64,000 bases of DNA from Chryseobacterium sp. MYb264 (GTDB taxonomy: Bacteria > Bacteroidota > Bacteroidia > Flavobacteriales > Weeksellaceae): contig NZ_CP142422.1 in the NCBI RefSeq assembly GCF_035974275.1, positions 2,914,001 to 2,978,000 of the forward strand. The letters run 5' to 3'. Shown piece by piece: positions 54,783 to 63,706 of the stretch. Each line of letters starts with the position of its first letter. Positions within the stretch are counted from its first letter, which is position 1. A program made the translations under genes and the position numbers. The notes beneath the pieces were generated by a model, which worked only from the letters and a program-made list of their open reading frames with translations, made no database searches and was not told the DNA's origin.

Positions 54783-56236
54783 TATAAATTCGTAGGTAAT
54801 GTAATGGTAAATGTAGAGCCCTTGCCGACTTCAGACCTTACAGCGATCTCGCCTTTATAATCTTCGATCATCTTTCGAACCATTGATAGGCCAAGTCCCA
54901 TTCCGCTGTTTTTTGAGGTAAAATTAGGTTCAAAAATTCTTTCGTACATATTTTCAGGAATACCGATTCCGTTGTCCTGTATAGAAATCATCACCCTTCT
55001 CTGATGTTGTTCTACATCTACATTAATAATCAATTTCCGATCATCACTTACCGCCTGTTTAGCATTCGTCACCAAATTGGTAATGATCCTGGAAAGGTAA
55101 ATCCTATCCATATTAATCATGATATTACTTTTATTGGAATGCATGAAAATACTATCATCATTGAAAACACGCAGAATATCTTCCACTTCGGTATTCAGAT
55201 TAATGACTTCATTATTTTTTTCAGGCAATTTGGCAAATTCTGAGAAGGCAGAGGCAACTGTGGCAATCAAATCAATCTGATCTACCATTGTTTTGCTCAT
55301 TTGCTTTACTCTTTCTCTGATATTCGGATCTTCTGGATCAAATTTTCTTTCAAAATTCTGAATAGTCAGTTTCATTGGTGTTAAGGGGTTTTTCACCTCA
55401 TGAGCTACCTGTTTTGCCATTTCTCGCCAAGCTTCTTCCGATGCTTTAAAACGAAGCCTTTCTTTTTGATCCTGAATCTGAAGAATCATTCGGTTATAAG
55501 CTCTCGCCAAAGCATTTAATTCATCATTTTTATAATATCTGATGGGGCGCATCTCATTCTCAAATAAGGTAATACGTGTGATCATATCAGAAAATTTAGT
55601 AATCGTTTTTGCTAAATTATTTGATGTTACCCAACTCAGCCAAATACTGAAAAGAATTAAAAAAAGATCGACTAAAAGAATATATTTTACATACTTATGA
55701 AGTACTTCAAGATAAGCAGATTCGTTGTGATATAGCGGAATATACACAATCCCGATCGGCTCCAGCACATTATTTCTCAACAGAATATAAGACGAGGTAA
55801 AAACTGCATCTTTTGTCTGGTCGTACCCACGAATATCCACCCGTGCATCGGTAGACAGAATTTTATTGACAATATTGATGGGAATAATTTTCTGCTCAAT
55901 AAGATCAGAATCTCTATTCGAAAGGAGATAATTTCCTTTCAGATCATAAATAATAATATCGTGCTGATTAATATCTGCAATTTCCAGAATTTTATTTCCC
56001 AAAACACGCGGAAGATCCCCGGTCTGCACCTGGGTTCTGCTTACGGCATAATCCAGATAACCCATGACAGCATTGGTTTTATCCTGCATATCAATACGGC
56101 TCTCCTCAAGAGAATTATTCCGGAGAACAAAGTACGGCACCAGCGAAGAAGCAGCAACACTTAAAAGACATACCAGTAAAAAACCGAAAAACACCCGGTT
56201 TCTTAAGCTATATCCCCTGTAAATATTAATTGACAT
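54782..56236 (-). CDS. Sensor histidine kinase without adjacent response regulator
   Basis: A 484-residue membrane kinase. Helix 1 is about 12-37, a periplasmic sensor region about 38-180, and helix 2 about 181-202; then a HAMP-like segment to about 260. The H-box AHEVKNPLTP carries phospho-acceptor His279; the N-box is in ITNLVTNAKQAV, G1 in DNGIGIPENM and G2 in GMGLGLSMV. The AHEVKNPLTPMKLTIQ box is that of NtrY-like kinases. The partner regulator must lie elsewhere. It overlaps ribE upstream by 11 bp. Confidence 0.92.
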   Translation of the reverse strand: MSINIYRGYSLRNRVFFGFLLVCLLSVAASSLVPYFVLRNNSLEESRIDMQDKTNAVMGYLDYAVSRTQVQTGDLPRVLGNKILEIADINQHDIIIYDLKGNYLLSNRDSDLIEQKIIPINIVNKILSTDARVDIRGYDQTKDAVFTSSYILLRNNVLEPIGIVYIPLYHNESAYLEVLHKYVKYILLVDLFLILFSIWLSWVTSNNLAKTITKFSDMITRITLFENEMRPIRYYKNDELNALARAYNRMILQIQDQKERLRFKASEEAWREMAKQVAHEVKNPLTPMKLTIQNFERKFDPEDPNIRERVKQMSKTMVDQIDLIATVASAFSEFAKLPEKNNEVINLNTEVEDILRVFNDDSIFMHSNKSNIMINMDRIYLSRIITNLVTNAKQAVSDDRKLIINVDVEQHQRRVMISIQDNGIGIPENMYERIFEPNFTSKNSGMGLGLSMVRKMIEDYKGEIAVRSEVGKGSTFTITLPTNL

Positions 56237-56822
56237 TCTGTTTATTAATTAACCTAGCAATATACTTACCAATTATATCAAATTCAAGATTTACCTTATC
56301 TCCTGATTTTAAATGTTTCATGTTGGTAAATTCCCAAGTATAAGGAATAATTGCTACGGAAAACTGAGTGTCTTCACTTTTTGCAACCGTTAAACTAATT
56401 CCATTGACTGTAATTGAACCCTGAGGAACCGTTACAAAACTTCCGTTATCTTCGTATTTAATGGTAATGAAATAACTTCCGTCTTTATTTTCAATGCTTA
56501 CCACTTCTCCGGTTTTATCTACATGCCCTTGTACGATGTGCCCGTCTAATCTTCCGTCCATTTTCATGCAACGTTCAAGATTTACCACAGAACCAACTTC
56601 CCACTTTCCAAGATTTGTTTTTTCAAGAGTTTCGTTGATAGCGGTCACCACATATTGATCTCCTTCAATTTTCACCACCGTTAAACAACAACCGTTATGT
56701 GCAAGGCTTTGATCTATCTTTAATTCATTAGTAAAAGGGCATGTAAGGGTAAAATCTATATTACTTCCGTTTTCCTCAATTTTCTCAATAACCCCAACTG
56801 CTTCAATAATTCCTGTGAACAT
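56226..56822 (-). CDS. ribE: Riboflavin synthase alpha subunit
   Basis: RibE dismutates two molecules of 6,7-dimethyl-8-ribityllumazine to riboflavin plus a pyrimidine. The start at 56822 gives the canonical MFTGIIEAVGVIEKIE; the longer frame reads into the pdxA leader. Two lumazine-binding repeats are visible (SLAHNGCCLTVVKIEGDQY in the first, GSITVNGISLTVAKSE in the second), with GHVDKTGEVV. At 198 residues it is normal. It starts the ribE-kinase-trmN6 operon and diverges from pdxA, with 49 bp between starts. Confidence 0.96.
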   Translation of the reverse strand: MFTGIIEAVGVIEKIEENGSNIDFTLTCPFTNELKIDQSLAHNGCCLTVVKIEGDQYVVTAINETLEKTNLGKWEVGSVVNLERCMKMDGRLDGHIVQGHVDKTGEVVSIENKDGSYFITIKYEDNGSFVTVPQGSITVNGISLTVAKSEDTQFSVAIIPYTWEFTNMKHLKSGDKVNLEFDIIGKYIARLINKQNVN

Positions 56823-56871
56823 ATTATTTTTTGCTAAATTTGTAAAATTATAATCTTCAAAGATAATCAAA

Positions 56872-57963
56872 ATGAGCCCAAAAAACCATAAAGTACGAGT
56901 AGGAATTTCAATCGGCGATTTCAACGGCATCGGCCCTGAGATCATTATGAAATGCCTGAAAGACAAAACCATCACGGATTTTTTCACTCCGGTAATTTTT
57001 GGTTCGGGAAAATTATTTACCTATCAGAAAAATATTTTTAAATTAAATCTCAATTTCAATTACATCAACGAACCTTCACAGGCACAGGCAGGAAAACTGA
57101 ATATGGTAAACCTTGTGAAAGATAATGTGAATGTAGAATTGGGAAAACCTACCGAAGAATCTACCAAAATGGCGATCGATTCTCTGGAAGCGGCTACCGA
57201 AGCTTTAATTAAAGGAGATATTGATGTTATTGTTACCGCGCCTATCAATAAAGACGAAATGGTGAAAATGGGTTTTAAACATACCGGCCACACCGGATAT
57301 TTTGAAGAAAAGTTCAACAAAAAAGGATTGATGTTTCTGGTAACCGAAGATTTGAAAGTTGCTGTTTCTACGCACCATATTCCAATTTCAAAAGTTGCTG
57401 AAAGTATTTCAAAAGAAAAAATAAAGAAACAGATCAGAATGCTAAACCAGACGCTGATCGAAGATTTTAACATTTCTAAACCTAAAATTGCCGTTTTAGG
57501 ATTAAACCCTCATTCAGGAGACGGCGGCGTGATCGGAACTGAGGAAATAGAGATTATTGAACCCGCCATCAGAGAGCTTTCGGATAATGGAATTCTTACT
57601 TTTGGCCCTTTTCCGGCGGACAGCTTTTTCCAGCCAAATAAGTACAAGAGCTTCGACGCAGTATTAGCGATGTATCACGACCAAGGTTTAGCACCATTCA
57701 AAACGTTAGCGTATGAAGAAGGTGTTAATTATACAGCAGGACTTCCTTTCATCAGAACATCTCCCGATCACGGTGTTGCCTATGATATTGCGGGAAAAAA
57801 TTTAGCCGATGAACAGAGTTTTATGGAGTCGATCTTCACAGCCATTAAAGTTTTCAAGAACAGACAGGAGTACAACGAACTGATGCAAAACCGTATGCAG
57901 CCAAGGAAAATGGCGATGGACAACGGAATTGATGAAGATCTTCCTGATGAAACTGAGTCTTAA
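56872..57963 (+). CDS. pdxA: 4-hydroxythreonine-4-phosphate dehydrogenase
   Basis: PdxA oxidises 4-phosphohydroxy-threonine in pyridoxal phosphate synthesis. The 363-residue protein starts with VGISIGDFNGIGPEIIMK (about 10-27). The metal-binding histidines are seen in FKHTGHTGYFEE, AMYHDQGLAPFK and SPDHGVAYDIAG, and NPHSGDGG is present. The C-terminus extends about 25 residues with an acidic end. A TAAATTTG box at 56835-56842 is a likely -7. The presence of PdxA implies DXP-dependent vitamin B6 synthesis. Confidence 0.96.
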   Translation: MSPKNHKVRVGISIGDFNGIGPEIIMKCLKDKTITDFFTPVIFGSGKLFTYQKNIFKLNLNFNYINEPSQAQAGKLNMVNLVKDNVNVELGKPTEESTKMAIDSLEAATEALIKGDIDVIVTAPINKDEMVKMGFKHTGHTGYFEEKFNKKGLMFLVTEDLKVAVSTHHIPISKVAESISKEKIKKQIRMLNQTLIEDFNISKPKIAVLGLNPHSGDGGVIGTEEIEIIEPAIRELSDNGILTFGPFPADSFFQPNKYKSFDAVLAMYHDQGLAPFKTLAYEEGVNYTAGLPFIRTSPDHGVAYDIAGKNLADEQSFMESIFTAIKVFKNRQEYNELMQNRMQPRKMAMDNGIDEDLPDETES

Positions 57964-58004
57964 AATGTTGATGCAAATTTTAAATTAATTTGTTAGGAAA
58001 TTTA

Positions 58005-58035
58005 TTTGTTATTATAAAAAAATTGCATATTTTTG
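58005..58035 (+). promoter_or_regulatory. Promoter of yceD-rpmF
   Basis: TTTG (58005-58008), 19 bp, then TATTTTTG (58028-58035), only 12 bp before the ATG at 58048, so the mRNA leader would be only a few bases or start at the ATG. Confidence 0.75.
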
Positions 58036-58047
58036 CACACTCATTTT

Positions 58048-58572
58048 ATGGACAAGTTAAGAAACTACGACGTAAGCTTTTCCGGATTGAAAACCGGCAA
58101 GCACGAGTTCAGGTTTGAGATAGATAAAGAGTTCTTTCAATTATTCGACACTGAACAGGAATTTACAAATCCCAGAATCGCAGTGGATGTTTTATTAGAC
58201 AAACACTCTACTTTCCTGGAATTTGAGATTAAAATAGAAGGATTATTGGAATTGGTTTGCGACATAAGCAACGAAAATTTCGACCATTCTATTGAAAATG
58301 AGATAAGAGTTTTGGTAAAATTCGGTGAGGAATATGATGACAGCGAAGAAGATGTAATCACAATACCTACCAATGATCATGCTTTCAATGTAGCACATCT
58401 TATTTATGAAAATGTGATGCTTTCCATTCCAATGAAAAAGATATCACCCAACGTAAGTGAAGAAGATCTTGAAATTCTAAACAAGTTCAGTCCGAAAGAA
58501 ACTGAAGAAGAGAAAGAACATGAAAGTGACCCAAGATGGGACGCTTTAAAAAATTTAAAGAATAAAAATTAA
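58048..58572 (+). CDS. yceD: YceD family protein (DUF177), large-subunit rRNA accumulation factor
   Basis: A 174-residue soluble protein. The start at 58048 fits MDKLRNYDVSFSGLKTGKHEF. The DUF177 core contains IKIEGLLELVCDISNENFDHSIENE, with one Cys rather than the usual metal-type pair. The DDSEEDVITIP segment follows, and the C-terminus DPRWDALKNLKNKN is the family's conserved ending. Placement immediately before rpmF is almost universal for DUF177, and in E. coli YceD affects 23S rRNA accumulation. Operon with rpmF. Confidence 0.88.
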   Translation: MDKLRNYDVSFSGLKTGKHEFRFEIDKEFFQLFDTEQEFTNPRIAVDVLLDKHSTFLEFEIKIEGLLELVCDISNENFDHSIENEIRVLVKFGEEYDDSEEDVITIPTNDHAFNVAHLIYENVMLSIPMKKISPNVSEEDLEILNKFSPKETEEEKEHESDPRWDALKNLKNKN

Positions 58573-58631
58573 ATAGTTTAATGATGGGATGATGAATCTC
58601 ATCGCTCATCAATTAAAAAAGTTATTACAAA

Positions 58632-58835
58632 ATGGCACATCCAAAGAGAAGACAGTCGTCTACAAGAAGAGATAAGAGAAGAACTCACTATAAAGCTGTA
58701 GTTCCTCAATTAGCAAAAGATGCAACAACAGGAGAGCTTCACCTATACCACAGAGCTCACTGGCATGAAGGAAAACTTTACTACAGAGGTAAAGTAGTAT
58801 TGGAAAAAGAAGTAGCAACTACTGAAGAAAACTAA
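58632..58835 (+). CDS. rpmF: 50S ribosomal protein L32
   Basis: A 67-residue basic protein beginning [22 protein letters not shown], the L32 pattern. It then has [20 protein letters not shown], and it lacks the zinc-binding CxxC/CxxC set of many L32 forms, as expected for a C-minus Bacteroidota paralogue. The tail is acidic. It lies 59 bp after yceD, and a hairpin separates it from accB. Confidence 0.97.
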   Translation: MAHPKRRQSSTRRDKRRTHYKAVVPQLAKDATTGELHLYHRAHWHEGKLYYRGKVVLEKEVATTEEN

Positions 58836-58871
58836 GAGTCGCTTTTCGCTGAAAAAGCCTCATTTTAATAC

Positions 58872-58908
58872 AAAAACCGCCCAATTTTGATAAAATTTGG
58901 CGGTTTTT
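58872..58908 (+). terminator. Terminator between rpmF and accB
   Basis: A long stem AAAAACCGCC(C)AATTTT with a short loop and T-run. The promoter of accB overlaps its T-run. Confidence 0.85.
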
Positions 58909-58939
58909 TGTTGTTTTTTACGTTTTTTTGGTATCTTTG
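58907..58939 (+). promoter_or_regulatory. Promoter of accB-accC
   Basis: TTTG (58907-58910) or TTG (58911-58913), about 18-21 bp, then TATCTTTG (58932-58939), 22 bp before the accB ATG. Confidence 0.7.
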
Positions 58940-58961
58940 GCAAAAATCAAATATCAAATTT

Positions 58962-59447
58962 ATGGACATTAAAGACATACAAAATCTTATCAAGTTTGTA
59001 TCTAAGGCAGAGGTTTCTGAGGTGAAGTACAAAACTAAAGATTTCGAAATCACTATTAAAACTCCATTAGCTGGAAGCGAAGTTGCTTATGCTCAACCTG
59101 CAGTTTACCACACTGCTCCTCAGCAAGTGGCTGCTGCTCCTGCACCAGTAACAACTCCTGCTGCTCTTGCTGTTGAAAAAACTGAAGCTGCATCTGATGA
59201 CAGCAAATATATCACGATTAAATCTCCAATGATCGGAACTTTCTACAGAAAGCCATCTCCTGATAAAGACGTATTCGTAAATGTAGGTGACGAAGTTTCT
59301 GTTGGTAAAGTTGTTTGCGTAATCGAAGCAATGAAATTATTCAACCAAATTGATTCTGAAGTAAGCGGAAAAATCGTTAAGATTTTAGTTGATGATGCTA
59401 CCCCTGTAGAATACGACCAACCATTATTCCTGGTAGATCCATCTTAA
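58962..59447 (+). CDS. accB: Biotin carboxyl carrier protein of acetyl-CoA carboxylase
   Basis: AccB carries CO2 on biotin for malonyl-CoA synthesis. The start is at 58962 (MDIKDIQNLIKFVSKAEVSE), because an earlier in-frame start would place coding over the terminator and promoter. The N-terminal 35 residues dock to AccC. An Ala/Pro/Thr linker (about 40-78) leads to the biotinyl domain with EAMKLF, whose Lys125 is biotinylated. 161 residues is normal. The fabH gene often found between rpmF and accB in related genomes is absent. Confidence 0.96.
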   Translation: MDIKDIQNLIKFVSKAEVSEVKYKTKDFEITIKTPLAGSEVAYAQPAVYHTAPQQVAAAPAPVTTPAALAVEKTEAASDDSKYITIKSPMIGTFYRKPSPDKDVFVNVGDEVSVGKVVCVIEAMKLFNQIDSEVSGKIVKILVDDATPVEYDQPLFLVDPS

Positions 59448-59454
59448 TTAAGAG

Positions 59455-59484
59455 GTTAGATGTTAGACATTAGATGTTAGATTA
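59455..59484 (+). repeat. TTAGATGTTAGA-type repeat between accB and accC
   Basis: TTAGATGTTAGACATTAGAT-like repeats, matching the motif upstream of leuS (36836-36868), sit inside the acc operon gap of 98 bp. Confidence 0.6.
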
Positions 59485-59545
59485 AATTCTACATTAAAAT
59501 AACATTATCTAATTTTCAAATTATCTAATTTTCAAATTGAAGAAG

Positions 59546-60901
59546 ATGTTCAAAAAAATATTAATTGCCAATCGTGGCGAGATTGCAATGCGTATCTTAC
59601 GTACTTGTAAAGAAATGGGAATCAAAACTGTGGCGGTATACTCTACTGCCGATAAAGACAGTCTTCATGTAAGATTTGCTGACGAGGCTGTTTGTATTGG
59701 TCCTGCAATGAGCAAAGACTCATATCTGAAAATCCCTAACATTATTGCTGCTGCAGAAATTACAAATGCAGATGCGATTCACCCAGGTTACGGATTCTTA
59801 TCTGAAAATGCTAACTTCTCAAGAATCTGCCAGAAAAATGGTATCAAATTTATTGGTGCTTCTCCGGAACAGATCGAGAAAATGGGAGACAAAGCAAATG
59901 CTAAAGCGACCATGAAAGCTGCCGGAGTACCTTGCGTACCTGGTTCTGACGGTTTGATCGAATCTTACGAGCACGCTGTAAAAACTGCTGAAGAAACAGG
60001 TTATCCTGTAATGATCAAAGCGACTGCCGGTGGTGGTGGAAAAGGGATGAGAGCTGTTTGGAAAGCTGAAGATCTTAAAGAACACTGGGAATCTGCAATT
60101 CAGGAAGCTGTGGCTGCATTCGGAAACGGAGGGATGTACATGGAAAAACTGATTGAAGAGCCCAGACATATTGAAATTCAGGTAGCAGGTGACCAATTTG
60201 GTAAAGCTTGCCACCTTTCTGAAAGAGACTGTTCAGTTCAGAGAAGAAATCAGAAATTAACGGAAGAAACACCTTCTCCTTTCATGACTGATGATCTTCG
60301 TGAGAGAATGGGTGAAGCAGCGGTAAAAGCAGCAGAATTCATTGGATATGAAGGGGTAGGAACTATTGAATTCCTTGTAGACAAGCACAGAAATTTCTAT
60401 TTCATGGAAATGAATACGAGAATTCAGGTAGAACACCCTATTACTGAGCAGGTTATTGATTATGACTTAATCAGAGAACAAATTCTTTTGGCTGCAGGAA
60501 CTCCGATTTCAGGTATTAATTATTATCCGAAATTGCATTCTATTGAGTGTAGAATCAACGCGGAAGATCCTTATGCTGATTTCAGACCCTCTCCGGGAAA
60601 AATCACCGGATTAAATATTCCTGGCGGACACGGAATCCGAGTAGATACTCACGTATATTCTGGATATTCAATTCCTTCAAACTACGATTCAATGATTGCT
60701 AAGTTGATCACGACGGCTCAAACTCGCGAAGAAGCGATTGCAAAAATGAGAAGAGCGTTGGAAGAATTCTATATTGAAGGAGTAAAAACAACTATTCCTT
60801 TCCACAGACAACTAATGGATAATGAAGATTATCTTGCAGGAAACTACACGACGAAATTCATGGAGGATTTTGTAATGGATAAAAAATATGATAATCACTA
60901 A
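59546..60901 (+). CDS. accC: Biotin carboxylase subunit of acetyl-CoA carboxylase
   Basis: AccC carboxylates the biotin on AccB using ATP and bicarbonate. The start is the ATG at 59546 ([18 protein letters not shown]); the TTG at 59537 gives a few extra residues. The ATP-grasp domain has [18 protein letters not shown] (about 155-172), [15 protein letters not shown] and [24 protein letters not shown] (about 271-294). The C-terminal lid has [10 protein letters not shown]. 451 residues. The TAA stop (60899-60901) is also the left TAA flank of the MITE-like element. Confidence 0.97.
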   Translation: MFKKILIANRGEIAMRILRTCKEMGIKTVAVYSTADKDSLHVRFADEAVCIGPAMSKDSYLKIPNIIAAAEITNADAIHPGYGFLSENANFSRICQKNGIKFIGASPEQIEKMGDKANAKATMKAAGVPCVPGSDGLIESYEHAVKTAEETGYPVMIKATAGGGGKGMRAVWKAEDLKEHWESAIQEAVAAFGNGGMYMEKLIEEPRHIEIQVAGDQFGKACHLSERDCSVQRRNQKLTEETPSPFMTDDLRERMGEAAVKAAEFIGYEGVGTIEFLVDKHRNFYFMEMNTRIQVEHPITEQVIDYDLIREQILLAAGTPISGINYYPKLHSIECRINAEDPYADFRPSPGKITGLNIPGGHGIRVDTHVYSGYSIPSNYDSMIAKLITTAQTREEAIAKMRRALEEFYIEGVKTTIPFHRQLMDNEDYLAGNYTTKFMEDFVMDKKYDNH

Positions 60902-61093
60902 GAGCCTGTTTAAAATTTTACCGTTTTATTTATTATCCTTAATGAAGTTGATCTTTGCTCAATTTTGATGCTCTTTTGAGCGTATTTTTCACTTCCTATT
61001 TTTGATTTGGCCCGCTAAATCTGCAAACACGAAGCAAAAAATCCATCTCAAAATAGCTATAAAAATTTTTGGCAATAAAATTTAAACAGCCTC
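60902..61093 (+). mobile_element. MITE-like element, copy 2 (192 bp), at the accC stop codon
   Basis: Terminal inverted repeats GAGCCTGTTTAAAATTTTA (left) and GAGGCTGTTTAAATTTTAT (right, read inward) are flanked by TAA (60899-60901 and 61094-61096). The left TAA is the accC stop codon. The interior is homologous to 36965-37141. No protein is encoded. The accBC terminator (61120-61149) now lies beyond it. Confidence 0.7.
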
Positions 61094-61119
61094 TAAGATT
61101 ATTTAAAATAGAAAACTTG

Positions 61120-61149
61120 AAACTGTCTCTTTGGAGGCAGTTTTTCTTT
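61120..61149 (+). terminator. Terminator of accB-accC
   Basis: The stem AAACTGTCTC/GAGGCAGTTT with a TTTG loop (one G-T pair) and T-run. Confidence 0.7.
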
Positions 61150-61158
61150 TATAAAAAA

Positions 61159-61190
61159 ACTTTGTCAAAGTTCAGAACTTTGACAAAGTT
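61159..61190. repeat. Self-complementary double repeat
   Basis: AACTTTGTCAAAGTT, 2-nt spacer, then AACTTTGACAAAGTT: each 15-mer is itself nearly palindromic and the two are inverted copies. The remainder of the gap to rocD has no ORF; a TAACTTTG box lies at 61330-61337. Confidence 0.7.
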
Positions 61191-61353
61191 GGCAGAAAAG
61201 ATATTATCACCGTAATCAATAATTAAATTAAACGGGATATCCAACTTATCCTGATATGCCTTAATTTACACCTCAGACAAGCACTTATGACGGATAAGAT
61301 CTCTGCTGAGGAATATCATTTATAATGTTTAACTTTGTCCAAAACCAAAATAT

Positions 61354-62604
61354 ATGTCAACAGTAGAAACAGCAAAAAACTCACAGTATTTTATTGACCT
61401 TGAAGACAAACATGGCGCTCACAACTACCACCCTCTTCCAGTTGTTCTAGACAAAGGAGAAGGCGTTTTTGTTTGGGATGTGGAAGGCAGAAGATATTAT
61501 GATTTTCTCTCAGCGTATTCTGCTGTGAATCAAGGGCATTCTCATCCTAAAATTGTAGATGCTTTAGTGGAGCAGGCTAAAAAATTAGCCTTAACTTCAA
61601 GAGCATTTTACAACTCGAAATTAGGAGAATACGAACAAAAGATCACTACTCTATTCGGATTTGATAAAGTTTTACCCATGAATTCCGGTGCTGAAGCTGT
61701 GGAAACTGCCGTAAAATTAGCCAGAAAATGGAGCTACGAAGTAAAAGGAATTTCAGAGAACGCAGCAAAAATCATTGTTTGCGAAAACAATTTCCACGGA
61801 AGAACAACAACCATTGTTTCTTTCTCGAATGACCCTGATGCCAATCAAAATTACGGACCTTTCACTCCTGGATTTATCAAAATTCCATACAACGATATCA
61901 ATGCTTTAGAAGAAGTTTTAAAAAATGAAGCAGATAATATTGCAGCATTTTTAGTTGAACCTATTCAAGGAGAAGCCGGAGTATATGTTCCGGATGAAAA
62001 CTTCCTTAAAAATGCTTCTGAACTGTGTAAAAAACACAATGTTCTTTTTATTGCAGACGAAGTTCAGACAGGTATTGCAAGAACCGGAAAATTAATTGCT
62101 TGTCATCACGAAGATGTTCAGCCTGATATTTTGATTCTAGGAAAAGCACTTTCTGGCGGAATGTATCCTGTTTCAGCAGTTTTAGCAAACAATGAAATCA
62201 TGAATGTGATTAAGCCCGGACAACATGGTTCTACTTTCGGAGGAAACCCGATTGCTTGTGCGGTTGCAGTTGCAGCTTTAAATGTTGTTGAAGAAGAAAA
62301 ATTATCTGAAAGAGCGGAAGAATTAGGAAAATTATTCAGAAGCAAAATCGAAAAACTGATCGACAAAACAAGCCTGATCACTAAAGTAAGAGGAAAAGGT
62401 TTACTTAATGCAATCTTAATCAATGATACTCCAGACAGCTCTACTGCATGGAATATTTGTTTACAATTAAAAGAAAACGGCTTACTGGCTAAACCAACTC
62501 ACGGAAATATCATCAGATTGGCACCACCTTTGGTAATTACTGAAGAGCAATTATTAGATTGTGTAAAAATTATTGAAAAAACAGTATTAGAATTTGGGAA
62601 TTAA
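61354..62604 (+). CDS. rocD: Ornithine--oxo-acid (delta-) aminotransferase
   Basis: RocD converts ornithine plus 2-oxoglutarate to glutamate semialdehyde, in arginine breakdown and proline synthesis. The 416-residue PLP fold-type I enzyme shows [21 protein letters not shown] substrate residues near 18-32, [18 protein letters not shown] (about 109-126), [22 protein letters not shown], and the PLP Lys in [12 protein letters not shown] (about 258-269). [11 protein letters not shown] follows. Its end overlaps the convergent glycosyltransferase by 4 bp. Confidence 0.96.
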   Translation: MSTVETAKNSQYFIDLEDKHGAHNYHPLPVVLDKGEGVFVWDVEGRRYYDFLSAYSAVNQGHSHPKIVDALVEQAKKLALTSRAFYNSKLGEYEQKITTLFGFDKVLPMNSGAEAVETAVKLARKWSYEVKGISENAAKIIVCENNFHGRTTTIVSFSNDPDANQNYGPFTPGFIKIPYNDINALEEVLKNEADNIAAFLVEPIQGEAGVYVPDENFLKNASELCKKHNVLFIADEVQTGIARTGKLIACHHEDVQPDILILGKALSGGMYPVSAVLANNEIMNVIKPGQHGSTFGGNPIACAVAVAALNVVEEEKLSERAEELGKLFRSKIEKLIDKTSLITKVRGKGLLNAILINDTPDSSTAWNICLQLKENGLLAKPTHGNIIRLAPPLVITEEQLLDCVKIIEKTVLEFGN

Positions 62605-63683
62605 TTCTGATTAAGAATTTTTTCATAAAACTTAAGATAATTATTGGACATGGCTTTATAACTATATTGCTTTGTCCAATTTTTTATATCCTCACTCATC
62701 ACTTCTTTATTCCTGTTATAAATCGTCATTTTTTCCTGAAAAAGAGCACTCATGGCTTTAGGTTCAAAATTATCAAAATAAAAAGCCTGATCTCCGCCAA
62801 TCTCGGGAAGGCTGGTATATCTTGAAAGGAATACCGGTTTCCCAAATGCCATAGCTTCTATAGGCGGAATTCCAAAACCTTCTGCTATCGATGGATGACA
62901 CATGGTTTCACAATGCTGTATAATAGCATACTTTTCTTCTTCAGAAACATTTCTCAGAAAATGAACCCTGCATTCCAGATTTAAGTCTTTAATTCTTTTT
63001 CTAACCTCATCTGCATAAGGCTGCCTTTCATCCGAAGCCAAAAGAACCAAATCTTTATCGATATAGGGTAACATTTCAATTAAAGTCAGCTGATTCTTTT
63101 TGCTAAAGAGCACACCAATGTTGAGGATATATTTTATATTCTTTAGAAAACGGTATTTTCCCAAATCATATTCTTTATCTTCAGGAAGTTGAATCCCGTT
63201 ATGAATGACAACAATATCCTTAAGTTTATTAAATGTAAAAAGCCCTTTATTCTGTATTAAATCCTTTTTGGCATATTCAGAGATACAAACGATATAATCC
63301 GCATTTTTAACGTTACTTCTCACCTTCCCCAGCATTTTTCTTTTTTTGGATTCAGTGAGGTTTTCATGTAAAAAATTTAGATCATGAAGTGTTACGATTT
63401 TAAGGGTATTTTTATAATTGCGATGAAAATAAGATGAAAGCTGATGACTTACATGGATCAAGTCAAACTGACCACTGAAACGCTCAAAAAACTTATGGGT
63501 CTTATTCCAGAAAACACAGGCCTGTATATTTTTAAACTTTCCAAGCTGTTCTTTATTTCCAAAATAAGCGATCTCAAATTTAGAATTACTTTCAAGTAAT
63601 CCCTTCGTAAGATTTCGAAACACATTGGCAATACCTGAGTTGGGATACCTAAGACGTTCAAGGTCAATTAAAATCTTTGCCAT
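62601..63683 (-). CDS. Family 4 (GT-B) glycosyltransferase
   Basis: A 360-residue GT4-type enzyme. The N-terminal Rossmann half has [21 protein letters not shown] (substrate-side) and [16 protein letters not shown]. The C-terminal nucleotide-sugar half has [18 protein letters not shown], then [31 protein letters not shown] (about 260-290) with the [11 protein letters not shown] catalytic ExE motif, and [14 protein letters not shown]. Envelope polysaccharide synthesis is probable. Another glycosyltransferase lies 23 bp upstream on the same strand, so the locus continues beyond the window. Confidence 0.92.
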   Translation of the reverse strand: MAKILIDLERLRYPNSGIANVFRNLTKGLLESNSKFEIAYFGNKEQLGKFKNIQACVFWNKTHKFFERFSGQFDLIHVSHQLSSYFHRNYKNTLKIVTLHDLNFLHENLTESKKRKMLGKVRSNVKNADYIVCISEYAKKDLIQNKGLFTFNKLKDIVVIHNGIQLPEDKEYDLGKYRFLKNIKYILNIGVLFSKKNQLTLIEMLPYIDKDLVLLASDERQPYADEVRKRIKDLNLECRVHFLRNVSEEEKYAIIQHCETMCHPSIAEGFGIPPIEAMAFGKPVFLSRYTSLPEIGGDQAFYFDNFEPKAMSALFQEKMTIYNRNKEVMSEDIKNWTKQYSYKAMSNNYLKFYEKILNQN

Positions 63684-63706
63684 AGTTTACGACGAATAAT
63701 GAATAA

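Noticed and set aside
56823..56987. N-terminal extension of riboflavin synthase by 55 residues
   Set aside because: It would run through the pdxA start and reads unlike any RibE; the family begins MFTGIIE.
58887..58961. Upstream start for accB
   Set aside because: It lies across the rpmF terminator and the accB promoter; MDIKDIQNLIK is the usual start.
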